DNA of 64,000 nt from Paracidobacterium acidisoli (GTDB taxonomy: Bacteria; Acidobacteriota; Terriglobia; Terriglobales; Acidobacteriaceae), in the NCBI RefSeq assembly GCF_003428625.2, contig NZ_QVQT02000003.1:612207-676206 (forward strand). Direction: 5' to 3'. Both the position numbers and the translations under genes were made by a program. This document shows positions 1 to 7,344 of this stretch, piece after piece. A model generated the notes under the pieces. That model worked only from the letters and a program-made list of their open reading frames with translations, had not been told where the DNA came from and searched no databases. How positions within the stretch are numbered: position 1 is the stretch's first letter; every line of letters starts with the position of its first letter.

Positions 1-74
1 CCGAGTTCTTCGCCGATCCCGATCCGGAGGTCTTCGACGTGGAAGCGGTGAAGGAAGCGATGGGCCGGGGCTGA
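1..74 (+). CDS. C-terminal tail of an unidentified protein (5' truncated by window edge)
   Basis: An open frame enters at the left edge (codons in phase from base 3) and stops with TGA at 72-74. It encodes only about 23 residues, acidic and ending in EAMGRG. The frame precedes dapB by 86 bp on the same strand, so it may be part of the same transcription unit, but the tail is too short for a family call. The other two + frames of this stretch are less convincing because one stops early and one reads into the intergenic hairpin. Confidence 0.5.
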   Translation, partial: EFFADPDPEVFDVEAVKEAMGRG

Positions 75-95
75 CAGGAATTGAGATTTTACGTT

Positions 96-127
96 CCCAC
101 CCTTCGCGCAAAAAACGAAGTATGGGG
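96..127. repeat. Imperfect intergenic hairpin with GGGGCACC flank
   Basis: The arms CTTCG (102-106) and CGAAG (116-120) are extended by CCCA (96-99) against TGGGG (123-127). The element ends in GGGGCACC. A perfect hairpin with a similar trailing GGGCACC occurs at 3412-3437, which suggests a family of small dispersed palindromes. It lies between the upstream gene's stop and dapB and has no T-tract. Confidence 0.4.
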
Positions 128-160
128 CACCTAGGTTTTCGGGGATAAGGAAGCAGAGGC

Positions 161-844
161 ATGCTGATACTGGTGCTGGGACGCGGGAAGACGGGCAGTC
201 TGGTGACTCAGGTGGCGCGCGAGCATGGACACAGCGTGCGCGTGGTGGGCGAGGAAGAGAATCGCGACGCGATGGCGCTGACGGCGCCGTTTCTGGCGCA
301 GTTCGATGCAGTGATCGACTTCACGACGCCGGAGGCGGTGGTGCGGAATCTGCGCGCGTGCCTGGCCAATGGCGCGCGGGTGGTGGTCGGCACGACGGGG
401 TGGTATCAGCACCTGGACGATATGCGGCAGCTGGCGACGCGGCGCAGTGCGGCCCTGCTGTATGGAACGAACTTCTCGATCGGAGTGCAGGCGCTCTTTC
501 GCGTGGCGCGGGAGCTGGCCCTGGCGGCTCCGCACTACAGCTTTCGCATTACGGAAACTCATCACGCAGACAAGAAAGATGCGCCGTCGGGCACGGCGCT
601 GACGCTGAAGCAGGTTCTGCAGACGGCGAACCCGGCCATCGACGTGGAGATTGTCTCGAAGCGCGAGGGCGACGCGTCGGGGATTCACCTGATCGAGGCG
701 CGGTCGGAGAATGACGCGATCGAGCTGAAGCACGAGGCTTTCTCGCGGCGCGGCTTTGCCGAAGGCGCGGTACGCGCGGCGGAGTGGATTGCCGGGAAGA
801 ACGGGTGCTGGGATTTCCAGGAAGTAGTGGGGCAGCTGGGGTGA
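161..844 (+). CDS. dapB: 4-hydroxy-tetrahydrodipicolinate reductase
   Basis: This cytosolic enzyme reduces 4-hydroxy-tetrahydrodipicolinate with NAD(P)H in the lysine/diaminopimelate pathway. The N-terminal Rossmann strand carries a GRGKTG loop (residues 7-12), and the family signature ETHHADKKDAPSGTA lies near residues 132-146, with the catalytic His and Lys. At 227 residues it is shorter than the usual roughly 270, but both domains are recognisable. The ATG at 161 follows GGAAG and AGAGG at suitable distances. The stop is followed at once by a 15-bp repeat array and then dapA, and dapD lies a little further on, so this is a small dap cluster. Confidence 0.93.
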   Translation: MLILVLGRGKTGSLVTQVAREHGHSVRVVGEEENRDAMALTAPFLAQFDAVIDFTTPEAVVRNLRACLANGARVVVGTTGWYQHLDDMRQLATRRSAALLYGTNFSIGVQALFRVARELALAAPHYSFRITETHHADKKDAPSGTALTLKQVLQTANPAIDVEIVSKREGDASGIHLIEARSENDAIELKHEAFSRRGFAEGAVRAAEWIAGKNGCWDFQEVVGQLG

Positions 845-845
845 A

Positions 846-889
846 GCGGCTAAAAAGCGGTCAGCGAAGAGGCGGCCAGCGGAAAATCG
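846..889 (+). repeat. 15-bp degenerate tandem repeat, locus A, forward arm
   Basis: The region begins right after the dapB stop. Two full 15-bp units, at 858-872 and 873-887, start CGGTCAGC and CGGCCAGC, and a divergent unit precedes them. They share the pattern CGG-N-Y-AGC followed by purines, mostly A. Related units in the opposite orientation lie about 95 bp downstream (983-1052), and the same family recurs at 5354-5443. Confidence 0.6.
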
Positions 890-982
890 AATTGCATCTG
901 TCCTCAAAAATCTATTACCGAATCCATCCATCCTGCCTGCCTTCATCGAAAGCGCCGAAATTCTCAAACTTCGAAACTCCTG

Positions 983-1052
983 CTGCCCGCTTTTCAGCTA
1001 ACCGGACTTTAGCTGTCCGTTTCTTCGCTGCCCGCTTTGTGGCTGGTTTTCG
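983..1052 (-). repeat. 15-bp degenerate tandem repeat, locus A, inverted arm
   Basis: Read on the minus strand this holds consecutive 15-bp units beginning CGGGCAGC, CGGACAGC, CGGTTAGC and CGGGCAG, the same family as at 846-889 and 5354-5443. The two arms of locus A are inverted relative to each other and could fold into a large imperfect stem between dapB and dapA. Confidence 0.6.
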
Positions 1053-1067
1053 ATAGACTTGAACTCG

Positions 1068-1991
1068 ATGGAAGAGATGGGTTGCGGTACGGCACTGATT
1101 ACTCCCTTTCGCGAGGATGGGAGTGTTGACGAGCGGGCGCTCTATGCGCTGACGCAATGGCAGGTCGAGAGCGGCATCGACTGGCTGGTAGCGTGCGGAA
1201 CGACGGCGGAGACGCCGACGCTGAGCGATGACGAGTGGCTGCAGGTGACGCGCATCGTCATTGAAGCGGTTGCGGGCCGGGTTCCGGTCTGGGTGGGATG
1301 CACGCACAATGCGACACGTACGGCGGTGGCCCGGGCGCGGGCCGCGGCGCAGATACCGGGGGTGAACGCGATTCTGACCGCCAATCCCTACTACAACAAG
1401 CCGACGCAGGAAGGCCAGTTCGAACACTTCAAAGCCGTCGCACATGCAGTTGGGCTGCCGGTGGTGCTGTACAACATTCCGAGCCGCGCGGGTGTGAATC
1501 TGGAGCCGGCGACGGTGCTGCGGCTGATCGAGGCGGCTCCCAATATTGCGGGCATCAAGGAATCGAGCGGCAGCCTGCCGCAGATTGCGGAGCTGATTAC
1601 GCAGGCTCCGCGCAGCTTCAGCGTGTATGCGGGCGACGACAATATGGCGCTGGGCGCGCTGGGCGTGGGTGGAGCAGGGCTGGTGTCGGTCGCGTCGAAT
1701 GAGATTCCCGCAGAGATGGCGCAGATGGCCCGCGCCGCGCTGAACAACGACTGGACAAGAGCGCGTCAGATTCACCGTAAGTACTTCCGGCTGATGCAGG
1801 CGAACTTTCGGGAGACCAGCCCGGGGCCGGTAAAGGCGGTGCTGGCGATGATGGGAAAGATCGGGGAGTATTACCGGCTGCCCATGACGCCGGTGAGCTC
1901 CGGCACACGCGCTTATCTGGAGCGGCTGGCGGGCGAGCTGGGTCTGCTGGTCCATGCTCCGCAGGCGGAAGGCGATCTGCGCATGTTTTAG
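1068..1991 (+). CDS. dapA: 4-hydroxy-tetrahydrodipicolinate synthase
   Basis: The enzyme condenses pyruvate with aspartate semialdehyde at the entry to the diaminopimelate branch. It is a TIM barrel. Visible motifs are GTTAETPTL near the N-terminus (the family has GTTGES), NPYYNKP with Tyr at 108-109, LYNIPSRAG, and the Schiff-base lysine in GIKESSG (K164). The length of 307 residues is normal. I chose the ATG at 1068 because the longer frame begins with TTG at 1059. No strong ribosome binding site is visible, and an ATG at 1077 is also possible. The gene sits between dapB and dapD on the same strand. Confidence 0.95.
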   Translation: MEEMGCGTALITPFREDGSVDERALYALTQWQVESGIDWLVACGTTAETPTLSDDEWLQVTRIVIEAVAGRVPVWVGCTHNATRTAVARARAAAQIPGVNAILTANPYYNKPTQEGQFEHFKAVAHAVGLPVVLYNIPSRAGVNLEPATVLRLIEAAPNIAGIKESSGSLPQIAELITQAPRSFSVYAGDDNMALGALGVGGAGLVSVASNEIPAEMAQMARAALNNDWTRARQIHRKYFRLMQANFRETSPGPVKAVLAMMGKIGEYYRLPMTPVSSGTRAYLERLAGELGLLVHAPQAEGDLRMF

Positions 1992-2102
1992 TGCTGGCCG
2001 GACTGGCTGTCCAGGCAGGCGCGCTTTCGGCGCCAGCGCATTCTCTCTTCCGATTGAAAGCATCAGATGTAAACTAAGTGATGCGCGATGCAGCGAGGGA
2101 TA

Positions 2103-2333
2103 ATGCGGACGACTCTTTCCATTGACGACGATGTGCTGCTGGCGGCGAAGGAACTGGCCGGGCAACAGCGCAAAACTGTCGGTGAGGTTATTTCGGCGCT
2201 GACGCGGCAGGCGCTGCGTCCTCATGCGCAGGGCGGCGGTTCGCGCAATGGGGTGCCGCTGCTGCCGGTGCGGACGGATGGAGCTCCGGTTACGCTGGAA
2301 CTTGTAAATCAGCTGCGTGACGAGCAGTCGTGA
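2103..2333 (+). CDS. Ribbon-helix-helix antitoxin, VapB-like
   Basis: The 76-residue protein starts MRTTLSIDDDVLLAAKELA, a typical ribbon-helix-helix N-terminus: a beta strand for operator contact followed by a helix. Its C-terminal part would normally wrap the toxin. The ATG at 2103 has GAGGG just upstream; an earlier in-frame ATG at 2088 is less likely. Its TGA overlaps a GTG that opens a PIN-domain start, the normal vapB-vapC arrangement, but that toxin frame is destroyed (see next entry). The antitoxin is therefore an orphan sitting inside the dap cluster. The family is known to autorepress its operon; whether it still does so here is unknown. Confidence 0.75.
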   Translation: MRTTLSIDDDVLLAAKELAGQQRKTVGEVISALTRQALRPHAQGGGSRNGVPLLPVRTDGAPVTLELVNQLRDEQS

Positions 2334-2434
2334 CGACTTTCCTGCTCGATATCAATGTACTGATCGCGCTGAAGCCTGGTCGTCCAGGCAAGTGCGGCTT
2401 TGCCGCTGCAGCGCTTGATAGACTCGGGTTGTGA
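2330..2434 (+). pseudogene. VapC (PIN-domain toxin) remnant, N-terminus only
   Basis: From a GTG overlapping the antitoxin stop, the frame reads TTFLLDINVLIALKP, which matches the first strand and first acidic residue (Asp7) of PIN-domain RNases. After residue 16 the similarity ends exactly where a REP-like hairpin begins (2374), and the frame stops at 2432-2434. A PIN domain needs about 130 residues and three or four acidic residues, so no toxin activity is expected. The stop overlaps the GTG start of dapD. Confidence 0.7.
2374..2408. repeat. REP-like double hairpin, copy 1
   Basis: The element has GCCTGG-TCGT-CCAGGC (2374-2389) followed by GCGGC-TTT-GCCGC (2394-2406). The 15-base string GCGGCTTTGCCGCTG, preceded by GGCAA, also occurs at 8380-8394 next to another hairpin. 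This copy lies within the broken vapC frame. Confidence 0.55.
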
Positions 2435-3285
2435 CCACTGAAAATCTGAAGACGAAGATCGAAGAGTATTTCTCTGCCGGCGCCTCGGTTGTGGGCAATC
2501 GGGAGGCGATGGCCGCGTTTGAGGAGCTGCGCGAGGCTCTGGAGGCGGGCGCGGTCCGTTCGGCGGAGCCGGATGCGGCGTCTGCGACGGGCTGGCGCGT
2601 GAATGCATGGGTCAAGCAGGGGATTCTGCTTGGCTTTCGCCTGGGGCATCTGGAAGCCTGGGGCGGCAATGACGGCGGTCTGTCGTTTGTCGACAAGCAT
2701 ACCTTTCCGGCGCGGACATTTACGGCGGACGAGGGAATTCGCATCGTGGCCGGAGGGTCGTCGGTGCGGCGAGGGGCGTATCTGGCGAAGGGCGTGATCT
2801 GCGTGCCGCCGATGTACGTCAACGTAGGCGCGTATGTGGACGAGGGAACGCTGGTGGATTCGCATGCGCTGGTCGGCAGCTGCGCGCAGATCGGCAAACG
2901 GGTGCATCTGAGCGCCGCGGCGCAGGTGGGCGGCGTGCTGGAGCCGGTGAACGCCAGCCCGGTGATTCTTGAAGACGACGCGCTGGTGGGCGGCAACTGC
3001 GGTGTGTACGAGGGCACCATCGTGCGCAGACGCGCGGTGCTGGCGGCAGGGACGATTCTGACGCGCGGCACGCCGGTCTACGACGTGGTGAACGGAACGG
3101 TGCTGCGGGCCGAAGGTGAGATGCCGCTCATCATTCCCGAAGGCGCGGTGGTGGTTCCGGGATCGCGCGCGGTGAACAAAGGTAAAGCCGCCGAATGGGG
3201 CGTGAGCGTCTATACGCCGGTGATCGTGAAGTATCGCGATGAAAAGACGGAGCTGAGCGCGGCGCTCGAAGATATTCTGCGGTGA
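2431..3285 (+). CDS. dapD: 2,3,4,5-tetrahydropyridine-2,6-dicarboxylate N-succinyltransferase
   Basis: The enzyme transfers succinyl from succinyl-CoA to tetrahydrodipicolinate, the step after dapB in the succinylase branch. The N-terminal helical domain (about residues 1-110) precedes a left-handed beta helix of hexapeptide turns: [23 protein letters not shown], given here as a run of I/V/L-G-x4 units from about residue 128. The C-terminal [13 protein letters not shown] segment is also typical. The length of 284 residues is normal. The start is a GTG at 2431 overlapping the vapC-remnant stop; no good ribosome binding site is seen, so translation may depend on coupling. Confidence 0.93.
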   Translation: MTTENLKTKIEEYFSAGASVVGNREAMAAFEELREALEAGAVRSAEPDAASATGWRVNAWVKQGILLGFRLGHLEAWGGNDGGLSFVDKHTFPARTFTADEGIRIVAGGSSVRRGAYLAKGVICVPPMYVNVGAYVDEGTLVDSHALVGSCAQIGKRVHLSAAAQVGGVLEPVNASPVILEDDALVGGNCGVYEGTIVRRRAVLAAGTILTRGTPVYDVVNGTVLRAEGEMPLIIPEGAVVVPGSRAVNKGKAAEWGVSVYTPVIVKYRDEKTELSAALEDILR

Positions 3286-3338
3286 GGTGGGGCGGAAGTT
3301 CCGGTTTCTGTCTGGGTCTCGCGAGCGCGAGACGGAAT

Positions 3339-3393
3339 GCAGATCCCTCCGCTGCGTGAACGCCTGAGGCGTTCACTTCGGTCGGGATGACAA
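3339..3393. repeat. GGTCGGGATGACAA element, copy 1
   Basis: It begins GCAGATCCCTCCG (3339-3351), has a variable centre with a perfect 7-bp hairpin, and ends CTTCGGTCGGGATGACAA (3376-3393). Copy 2 at 3468-3512 has the same two ends around a different centre. Confidence 0.6.
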
Positions 3394-3411
3394 AGGTTGC
3401 GAGATTGTATT

Positions 3412-3437
3412 CCCACGTCTGAAAATCCAGACGTGGG
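3412..3437. repeat. Perfect 10-bp hairpin
   Basis: CCCACGTCTG (3412-3421), loop AAAATC, then CAGACGTGGG (3428-3437), followed by CACCCTTTCATTTT. It resembles the hairpin at 96-127 in its trailing GGGCACC. It could act as a weak terminator for dapD, but its stem is longer and its tail more interrupted than usual. Confidence 0.5.
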
Positions 3438-3467
3438 CACCCTTTCATTTTCTCTGACAAAGAAAAA

Positions 3468-3512
3468 GCAAGTCCCTCCGTCCGGCGGCGGCGGCTTCGG
3501 TCGGGATGACAA
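3468..3512. repeat. GGTCGGGATGACAA element, copy 2
   Basis: It starts GCAAGTCCCTCCG (3468-3480) and ends CTTCGGTCGGGATGACAA (3495-3512), matching copy 1 at both ends but with a G+C-rich centre of different sequence. Confidence 0.6.
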
Positions 3513-3675
3513 TTCTTACTGAAATCGAATTTTACGTAGATTTTTATTCAGATCATCAGAGAAGCCGGTATGGACGATATACGTGAGGGACAGGCGCAGG
3601 GGTCCTGACCGGGAGTGGCGCCGAAGGGGAGTGTGCCCGTGCGGCAGGCACACCTGTTAGCATTGAAGTTTCCAC

Positions 3676-5337
3676 ATGGCCAACGTAAAACTACAGATTA
3701 TTCCCCTGGGCGGGTTAGGCGAGTTCGGCATGAACTGCCTCGCTATCCGCTGGCAGGACGACATTATTGTGATCGACGCTGGACTGATGTTCCCGGAGTC
3801 AGAACTGCTGGGCGTCGACATCGTCGTACCCGATATCACTTACCTGATTGAAAACAGACAGCATGTGCGCGGCATCATTCTGACGCACGGGCATGAGGAC
3901 CATATCGGCGGACTGCCGTGGATTCTCTCCGAGTTGAATGTGCCGGTGTACGGCACCGAGTTCACGCTGGCCTACGTGGAAGGCAAGCTCGAAGAGCACA
4001 AGCTGCTCGACGACACGGAGCTGATCGAGATTGCGCCGGGCGCGAAGTTTACGCTGGGGCCGTTCACGGTCGAGCCGATCCGCGTGACGCACAGCCTCGT
4101 CGACTGTGTGGCGCTGGCGATCGAGACGCCGGTGGGCGTGATTGTGCACACGGGCGACTTCAAGGTCGATCTTTCGCCGCCGGACGGTAAGGCCTTCGAC
4201 CTGCATAAGTTTGCCGAGTACGGCAAGCGCGGGGTGCTGGCGCTGCTGCAGGATTCGACCAACGTGGACCGGCCGGGCTACACGCCGAGCGAGTGGTCGG
4301 TGAAGCCGCGGCTGGACGAGATCTTCTCGCGCACGAAGAAGAAGCTGTTCTTCAGCTGCTTCTCGTCGTCGATCTATCGCATCGGCATCGCGATCGACCT
4401 GGCCTTTCAGCATGGGCGCAAGGTGGCGGTGGTGGGGCGGTCGATGGTGGAGTCGTCGGAGATTGCGCAGGACCTGGGCTATCTCGATATTCCTCCGGGC
4501 ACGCTGATTCACCCGGGGCAGATCGGTGACCACTCACCGGAGAACGTGATGGTGCTGATCAGCGGCACGCAGGGCGAGCCGATGAGCGCGCTGAGCCGCG
4601 CGGCGGTGGACAACCACAAGCATGCGCGGATTGCACCAGGCGACACTGTACTGCTGAGCTCACGCGTGATTCCGGGCAACGAGAAGAGCATCTATCGGGT
4701 GATCGATCACCTCTACCGGCGCGACGCGAACGTGATCTTCGACGATGGAGCTTCGGGGCTGATTCACGTCTCCGGGCACGCGAGCCAGGAAGAGCAGCGG
4801 CTGATGATCAATCTGCTGAAGCCGAAGTTCTTTATTCCGGTGCATGGCGACTATCGGCACCTGAAGAAGCATGCGGACCTGGCGCAGAAGATGGGCGTGG
4901 TCGATCTGGCGCTGGTGATCGAGAACGGCGACATTCTTGAACTGACCGCAGACGACGCGCGGAAGAACGGCAAGGTTACGGCGGGGCGGGTGTGCATTGA
5001 TTCGGGCTCGACGGCGGATGTGGTCGAGGACCTGGTGATTCGCGACCGCAGGCACCTGAGCGAAGACGGCTTTGTGCTGCCGATTCTGACTATCAATAAG
5101 CTGAGCGGCAAGGTGGAGCGCCAGCCGGAGCTGGTAAGCCGCGGCTTTGTAGGCGGCGATGCGGCCCTGATGGAAGGCGCACGCCAGGTGGTGGCGCAGA
5201 CGCTGGAGAATTCGAGCGCCGAAGAGAAGGCCGATTACGGCGTCATCAAGGAAAAGATCCGCATCGACCTGAAGCGGTATATCCAGAAGAACACCAGCCG
5301 CAGGCCGCTGATTATGCCGGTCATTCTGGAAATCTGA
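3676..5337 (+). CDS. rnj: Ribonuclease J
   Basis: This is a metallo-beta-lactamase/beta-CASP ribonuclease with 5' exonuclease and endonuclease activity in RNA maturation and decay. The zinc motif HGHEDH is at residues 71-76; TGDFKVD, the beta-CASP region with SSIYRIG and GRSM, and the late HVSGHAS and PVHGDYRHL motifs follow in order, then a C-terminal domain ending in MPVILEI. The length of 553 is normal for RNase J1/J2-type enzymes. The ATG at 3676 gives the usual start just before the IIPLGGLGEFGMN strand. The gene stands alone between a repeat-rich intergenic region and the 15-bp repeat array at 5354. Confidence 0.95.
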   Translation: MANVKLQIIPLGGLGEFGMNCLAIRWQDDIIVIDAGLMFPESELLGVDIVVPDITYLIENRQHVRGIILTHGHEDHIGGLPWILSELNVPVYGTEFTLAYVEGKLEEHKLLDDTELIEIAPGAKFTLGPFTVEPIRVTHSLVDCVALAIETPVGVIVHTGDFKVDLSPPDGKAFDLHKFAEYGKRGVLALLQDSTNVDRPGYTPSEWSVKPRLDEIFSRTKKKLFFSCFSSSIYRIGIAIDLAFQHGRKVAVVGRSMVESSEIAQDLGYLDIPPGTLIHPGQIGDHSPENVMVLISGTQGEPMSALSRAAVDNHKHARIAPGDTVLLSSRVIPGNEKSIYRVIDHLYRRDANVIFDDGASGLIHVSGHASQEEQRLMINLLKPKFFIPVHGDYRHLKKHADLAQKMGVVDLALVIENGDILELTADDARKNGKVTAGRVCIDSGSTADVVEDLVIRDRRHLSEDGFVLPILTINKLSGKVERQPELVSRGFVGGDAALMEGARQVVAQTLENSSAEEKADYGVIKEKIRIDLKRYIQKNTSRRPLIMPVILEI

Positions 5338-5353
5338 GAAGGCAGTTGAGGGG

Positions 5354-5443
5354 CGGCTAGCTGAGATCCGGTCAGCTAAAAGGCTGTCAGCTAAAAATCG
5401 GTTAGCGGAAGAACGGGCAGCGGAAAAACGGTCAGTGTAGCGG
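5354..5443 (+). repeat. 15-bp degenerate tandem repeat, locus B (six units)
   Basis: Six units follow in exact 15-bp phase: 5354-5368, 5369-5383, 5384-5398, 5399-5413, 5414-5428 and 5429-5443. Representative units start CGGTCAGCTAAAAGG, CGGTTAGCGGAAGAA and CGGGCAGCGGAAAAA. It is the same family as at 846-889 and 983-1052. It lies between the RNase J stop and the next gene. Confidence 0.7.
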
Positions 5444-5501
5444 TACTGAATACATGGAAAGCAATGCGGAAAGAGCTGAGGAAGCGGGTTCTTCCGGGGA
5501 A

Positions 5502-6506
5502 ATGATGACGGATTCCAGACTGCTTACTCTCGATGCTTTTCGCGCGGCGCAGGCGCGTATCCGCGGAGTCGCGGTGCATACGCCGCTGGTGCGTCTGCCT
5601 CTGCCTGATCCGGATGCGGAAGTGTATATCAAGGCCGAAGGGCTGCAGCCGATCGGGAGCTTTAAGCTGCGCGGGGCTTATAACAAAATTGCACAGCTGA
5701 CTCCCGAAGAGCGGTCCCGGGGCGTGATCACGTATTCGAGCGGCAACCATGCGCAGGGCGTGGCCTATGCAGCGCGGGTGGTGGGCGCGAAGGCGGTGAT
5801 TGTGATGCCGTCGAATGCGCCGGAGATCAAGAAGCGGGCGACGGCGGCTCTGGGAGCGGAGATCGTCGAGGTGGGCGCGGCGAGCGCGGACCGGAAGAAG
5901 AAGGCCGAGGAGCTGTCGGCGGAGTTTGGCTACGTGATGATTCCGCCTTATGACGATCTGCAGATCATTGCCGGGCAGGGAACGTGCGGGCTGGAGATTG
6001 TGGAGGATCTGCCTGATGTCGATCTGGTGCTTTCTCCGGTGAGCGGCGGCGGGCTGCTGAGCGGAACGGCGGCGGCGATCAAACACCTGAAGCCTGAAGT
6101 GCGTGTGATCGGCGTGGAGCCGGAGCTGGCCGCAGATGCGCAGGAGAGCTTTCGCGGCGGCAGGCTGGTGAGCTGGCCTGCGGAGATGACGACGCGGACG
6201 ATCTGCGACGGGCTGCGCACGCAGAGCCTGGGCGAGCTGAACTTCGAGCATATTCGCGCGTATGTCGATGACATCATCACGGTGAGCGAGGCGGAGGTGC
6301 GGGCGGCGATGCGTACGCTGCTGCATGACGCCCGGCTGACTCCGGAGCCGAGCGGCGCGGCTGCCGCGGCGGCCATTCTCTTCCATCGCACGGAGCTGCT
6401 GCCCTTTCAGCGGGTGGCGGTGATCATGAGCGGGGGCAACGTCGAGCCGGAGCTTCTGAAGGAAGTGCTGGCCGAGACGGAATCGCCTGTGAGCCGCCGG
6501 GTCTGA
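5502..6506 (+). CDS. Threonine dehydratase-like PLP enzyme (fold type II)
   Basis: This is a pyridoxal-phosphate enzyme that should deaminate threonine or serine to a 2-oxo acid; serine/threonine racemase-like activity is an alternative. The PLP lysine is in SFKLRGAYNK (K55), followed by SSGNHAQGVAYAA, the glycine-rich SGGGLLSG phosphate loop, and a C-terminal SGGNVE. No ACT domain is present, so it resembles the catabolic TdcB or serine racemase class rather than full-length feedback-regulated IlvA. I chose the ATG at 5502 because GGGGA lies just upstream and family proteins begin close to LLTLDAFRAAQ. The longer frame from 5454 adds 16 residues next to the repeat array. Confidence 0.85.
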   Translation: MMTDSRLLTLDAFRAAQARIRGVAVHTPLVRLPLPDPDAEVYIKAEGLQPIGSFKLRGAYNKIAQLTPEERSRGVITYSSGNHAQGVAYAARVVGAKAVIVMPSNAPEIKKRATAALGAEIVEVGAASADRKKKAEELSAEFGYVMIPPYDDLQIIAGQGTCGLEIVEDLPDVDLVLSPVSGGGLLSGTAAAIKHLKPEVRVIGVEPELAADAQESFRGGRLVSWPAEMTTRTICDGLRTQSLGELNFEHIRAYVDDIITVSEAEVRAAMRTLLHDARLTPEPSGAAAAAAILFHRTELLPFQRVAVIMSGGNVEPELLKEVLAETESPVSRRV

Positions 6507-6533
6507 TTTTCCGGCGCTGCGTCCTGCAGAGAT

Positions 6534-6552
6534 GGCCAGGGCGATCCTGGCC
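6534..6552 (+). repeat. Small perfect hairpin
   Basis: GGCCAGG (6534-6540), loop GCGAT, CCTGGCC (6546-6552). It sits just upstream of the terminator at 6561 and has no T-tract of its own. Confidence 0.4.
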
Positions 6553-6560
6553 TGTTGCTG

Positions 6561-6602
6561 AAACCGGGCAGACGAAATAACCCTCTGCCCGGTTTATTGT
6601 TT
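6561..6602 (+). terminator. Rho-independent terminator of the dehydratase gene
   Basis: A 12-bp perfect stem, AAACCGGGCAGA (6561-6572) with TCTGCCCGGTTT (6584-6595), is followed by ATTGTTT. It is placed 54 bp after the stop at 6506. Confidence 0.85.
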
Positions 6603-6784
6603 CAGCCTCATACCTTTGAAATTTGCTGTGGCATTCGTGATTTTGTGGTTTATAGTGATGGCCACCCCCAACCTTATTGACGACCGCCGGCTGTTCCTCC
6701 GGGGGCAAGCGAAGATCGTTTGTTTGAAGCAGTATCTGACTCTGTATGAGCTGAGCTCATATACCGGGGATTGTGCGGACACAC

Positions 6785-7183
6785 ATGAAGATAACGCGTG
6801 GCTTCGCAGTGCTTGCTTTCGCAATGACCATTCTGACATTTGCAGGATGCAACGACAGCACCGAGTATGAAACCCCAACTCCATCCCGTTTCCAAAAGAC
6901 GGTGATTGGAAAATGGGAGTCAAAGGATGGCACCACGGTCTGGTTCGGCAGCGATGGGAGGCTCAAGCTGAGCACTCTTCTGAATATTTGCTCGATCTGG
7001 GCGAACTACAACGTTTCCGATTTCTCCGACGGGACATACGTGGTGGAAAACATTACGCACATAGTCGGAAGCTGTAATGAGAAAGCGCAAACCGGGCGTG
7101 GCAGGGAAAAGCTGGACGTTCTGGATTCCAATCATCTTTTGTTTGGTCCGCTCGAACTCACCAGGTCGCAGGATTCGCAATAA
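6785..7183 (+). CDS. Small predicted lipoprotein, function unknown
   Basis: The 132-residue product starts MKITRGFAVLAFAMTILTF and has the lipobox LTFAGC, so it should be exported and lipid-anchored at Cys near residue 22. The mature part contains KWESKDGTTVWFGSDGRL, a pattern seen in small lipocalin-like or META-like stress lipoproteins that describe W-x-x-x-D-G-x strands, but no family can be assigned. I chose ATG 6785 over a GTG at 6773 because it gives a normal signal peptide. It lies between two terminator-like structures and seems to be transcribed alone. Local base composition is more A+T rich than its neighbours. Confidence 0.7.
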   Translation: MKITRGFAVLAFAMTILTFAGCNDSTEYETPTPSRFQKTVIGKWESKDGTTVWFGSDGRLKLSTLLNICSIWANYNVSDFSDGTYVVENITHIVGSCNEKAQTGRGREKLDVLDSNHLLFGPLELTRSQDSQ

Positions 7184-7204
7184 CGCTGATGGGGCCATCC
7201 CGTT

Positions 7205-7336
7205 CCCTATAAGCCGGGGTTGCTTGTGACTGCAGGGAGAGCAGTGCCCTCAGCCTGAGAGGGTGCCTCCCGGAAACGGCATTTCTGCGGCCGGGAAATG
7301 CGGCGTATGCTGGCGGTGAGACGTTTTGGCGTCTCA
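7205..7336 (+). promoter_or_regulatory. Structured leader upstream of the SH3/TPR-like gene
   Basis: Between the lipoprotein stop and the ATG at 7345 several complementary segments occur: CCCTC with GAGGG; CCCGG with CCGGG; GCATTTC with GAAATGC (the last two pairs overlap and may be alternatives); and a perfect TGAGACG-TTTTGG-CGTCTCA hairpin at 7317-7336 followed by TCTTTG. The last hairpin ends 8 bases before the start codon, so it could be a terminator/attenuator or block ribosome access. I do not recognise a known riboswitch class. Confidence 0.35.
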
Positions 7337-7344
7337 TCTTTGTC

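Larger units (their letters stand above)
3286..3675. other. Repeat-bearing intergenic region, no gene seen
   Basis: This is 390 bp between dapD and the RNase J gene. It contains perfect dyads GTCTCGCG-AG-CGCGAGAC (3316-3333) and GAACGCC-TGA-GGCGTTC (3358-3374), a ten-base-pair hairpin at 3412-3437, and two copies of an element ending CTTCGGTCGGGATGACAA. No reading frame here has protein-like composition. Confidence 0.6.

Noticed and set aside
6616-6870. 84-residue frame upstream of the small lipoprotein
   Set aside because: Overlaps the lipoprotein start, begins inside the region after a terminator, and has no protein-like pattern after its hydrophobic start.
7220-7290. Resemblance of CTGAGAGGGTGCC to a TPP riboswitch
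   Set aside because: The second conserved TPP segment is absent and no thiamine gene is nearby.
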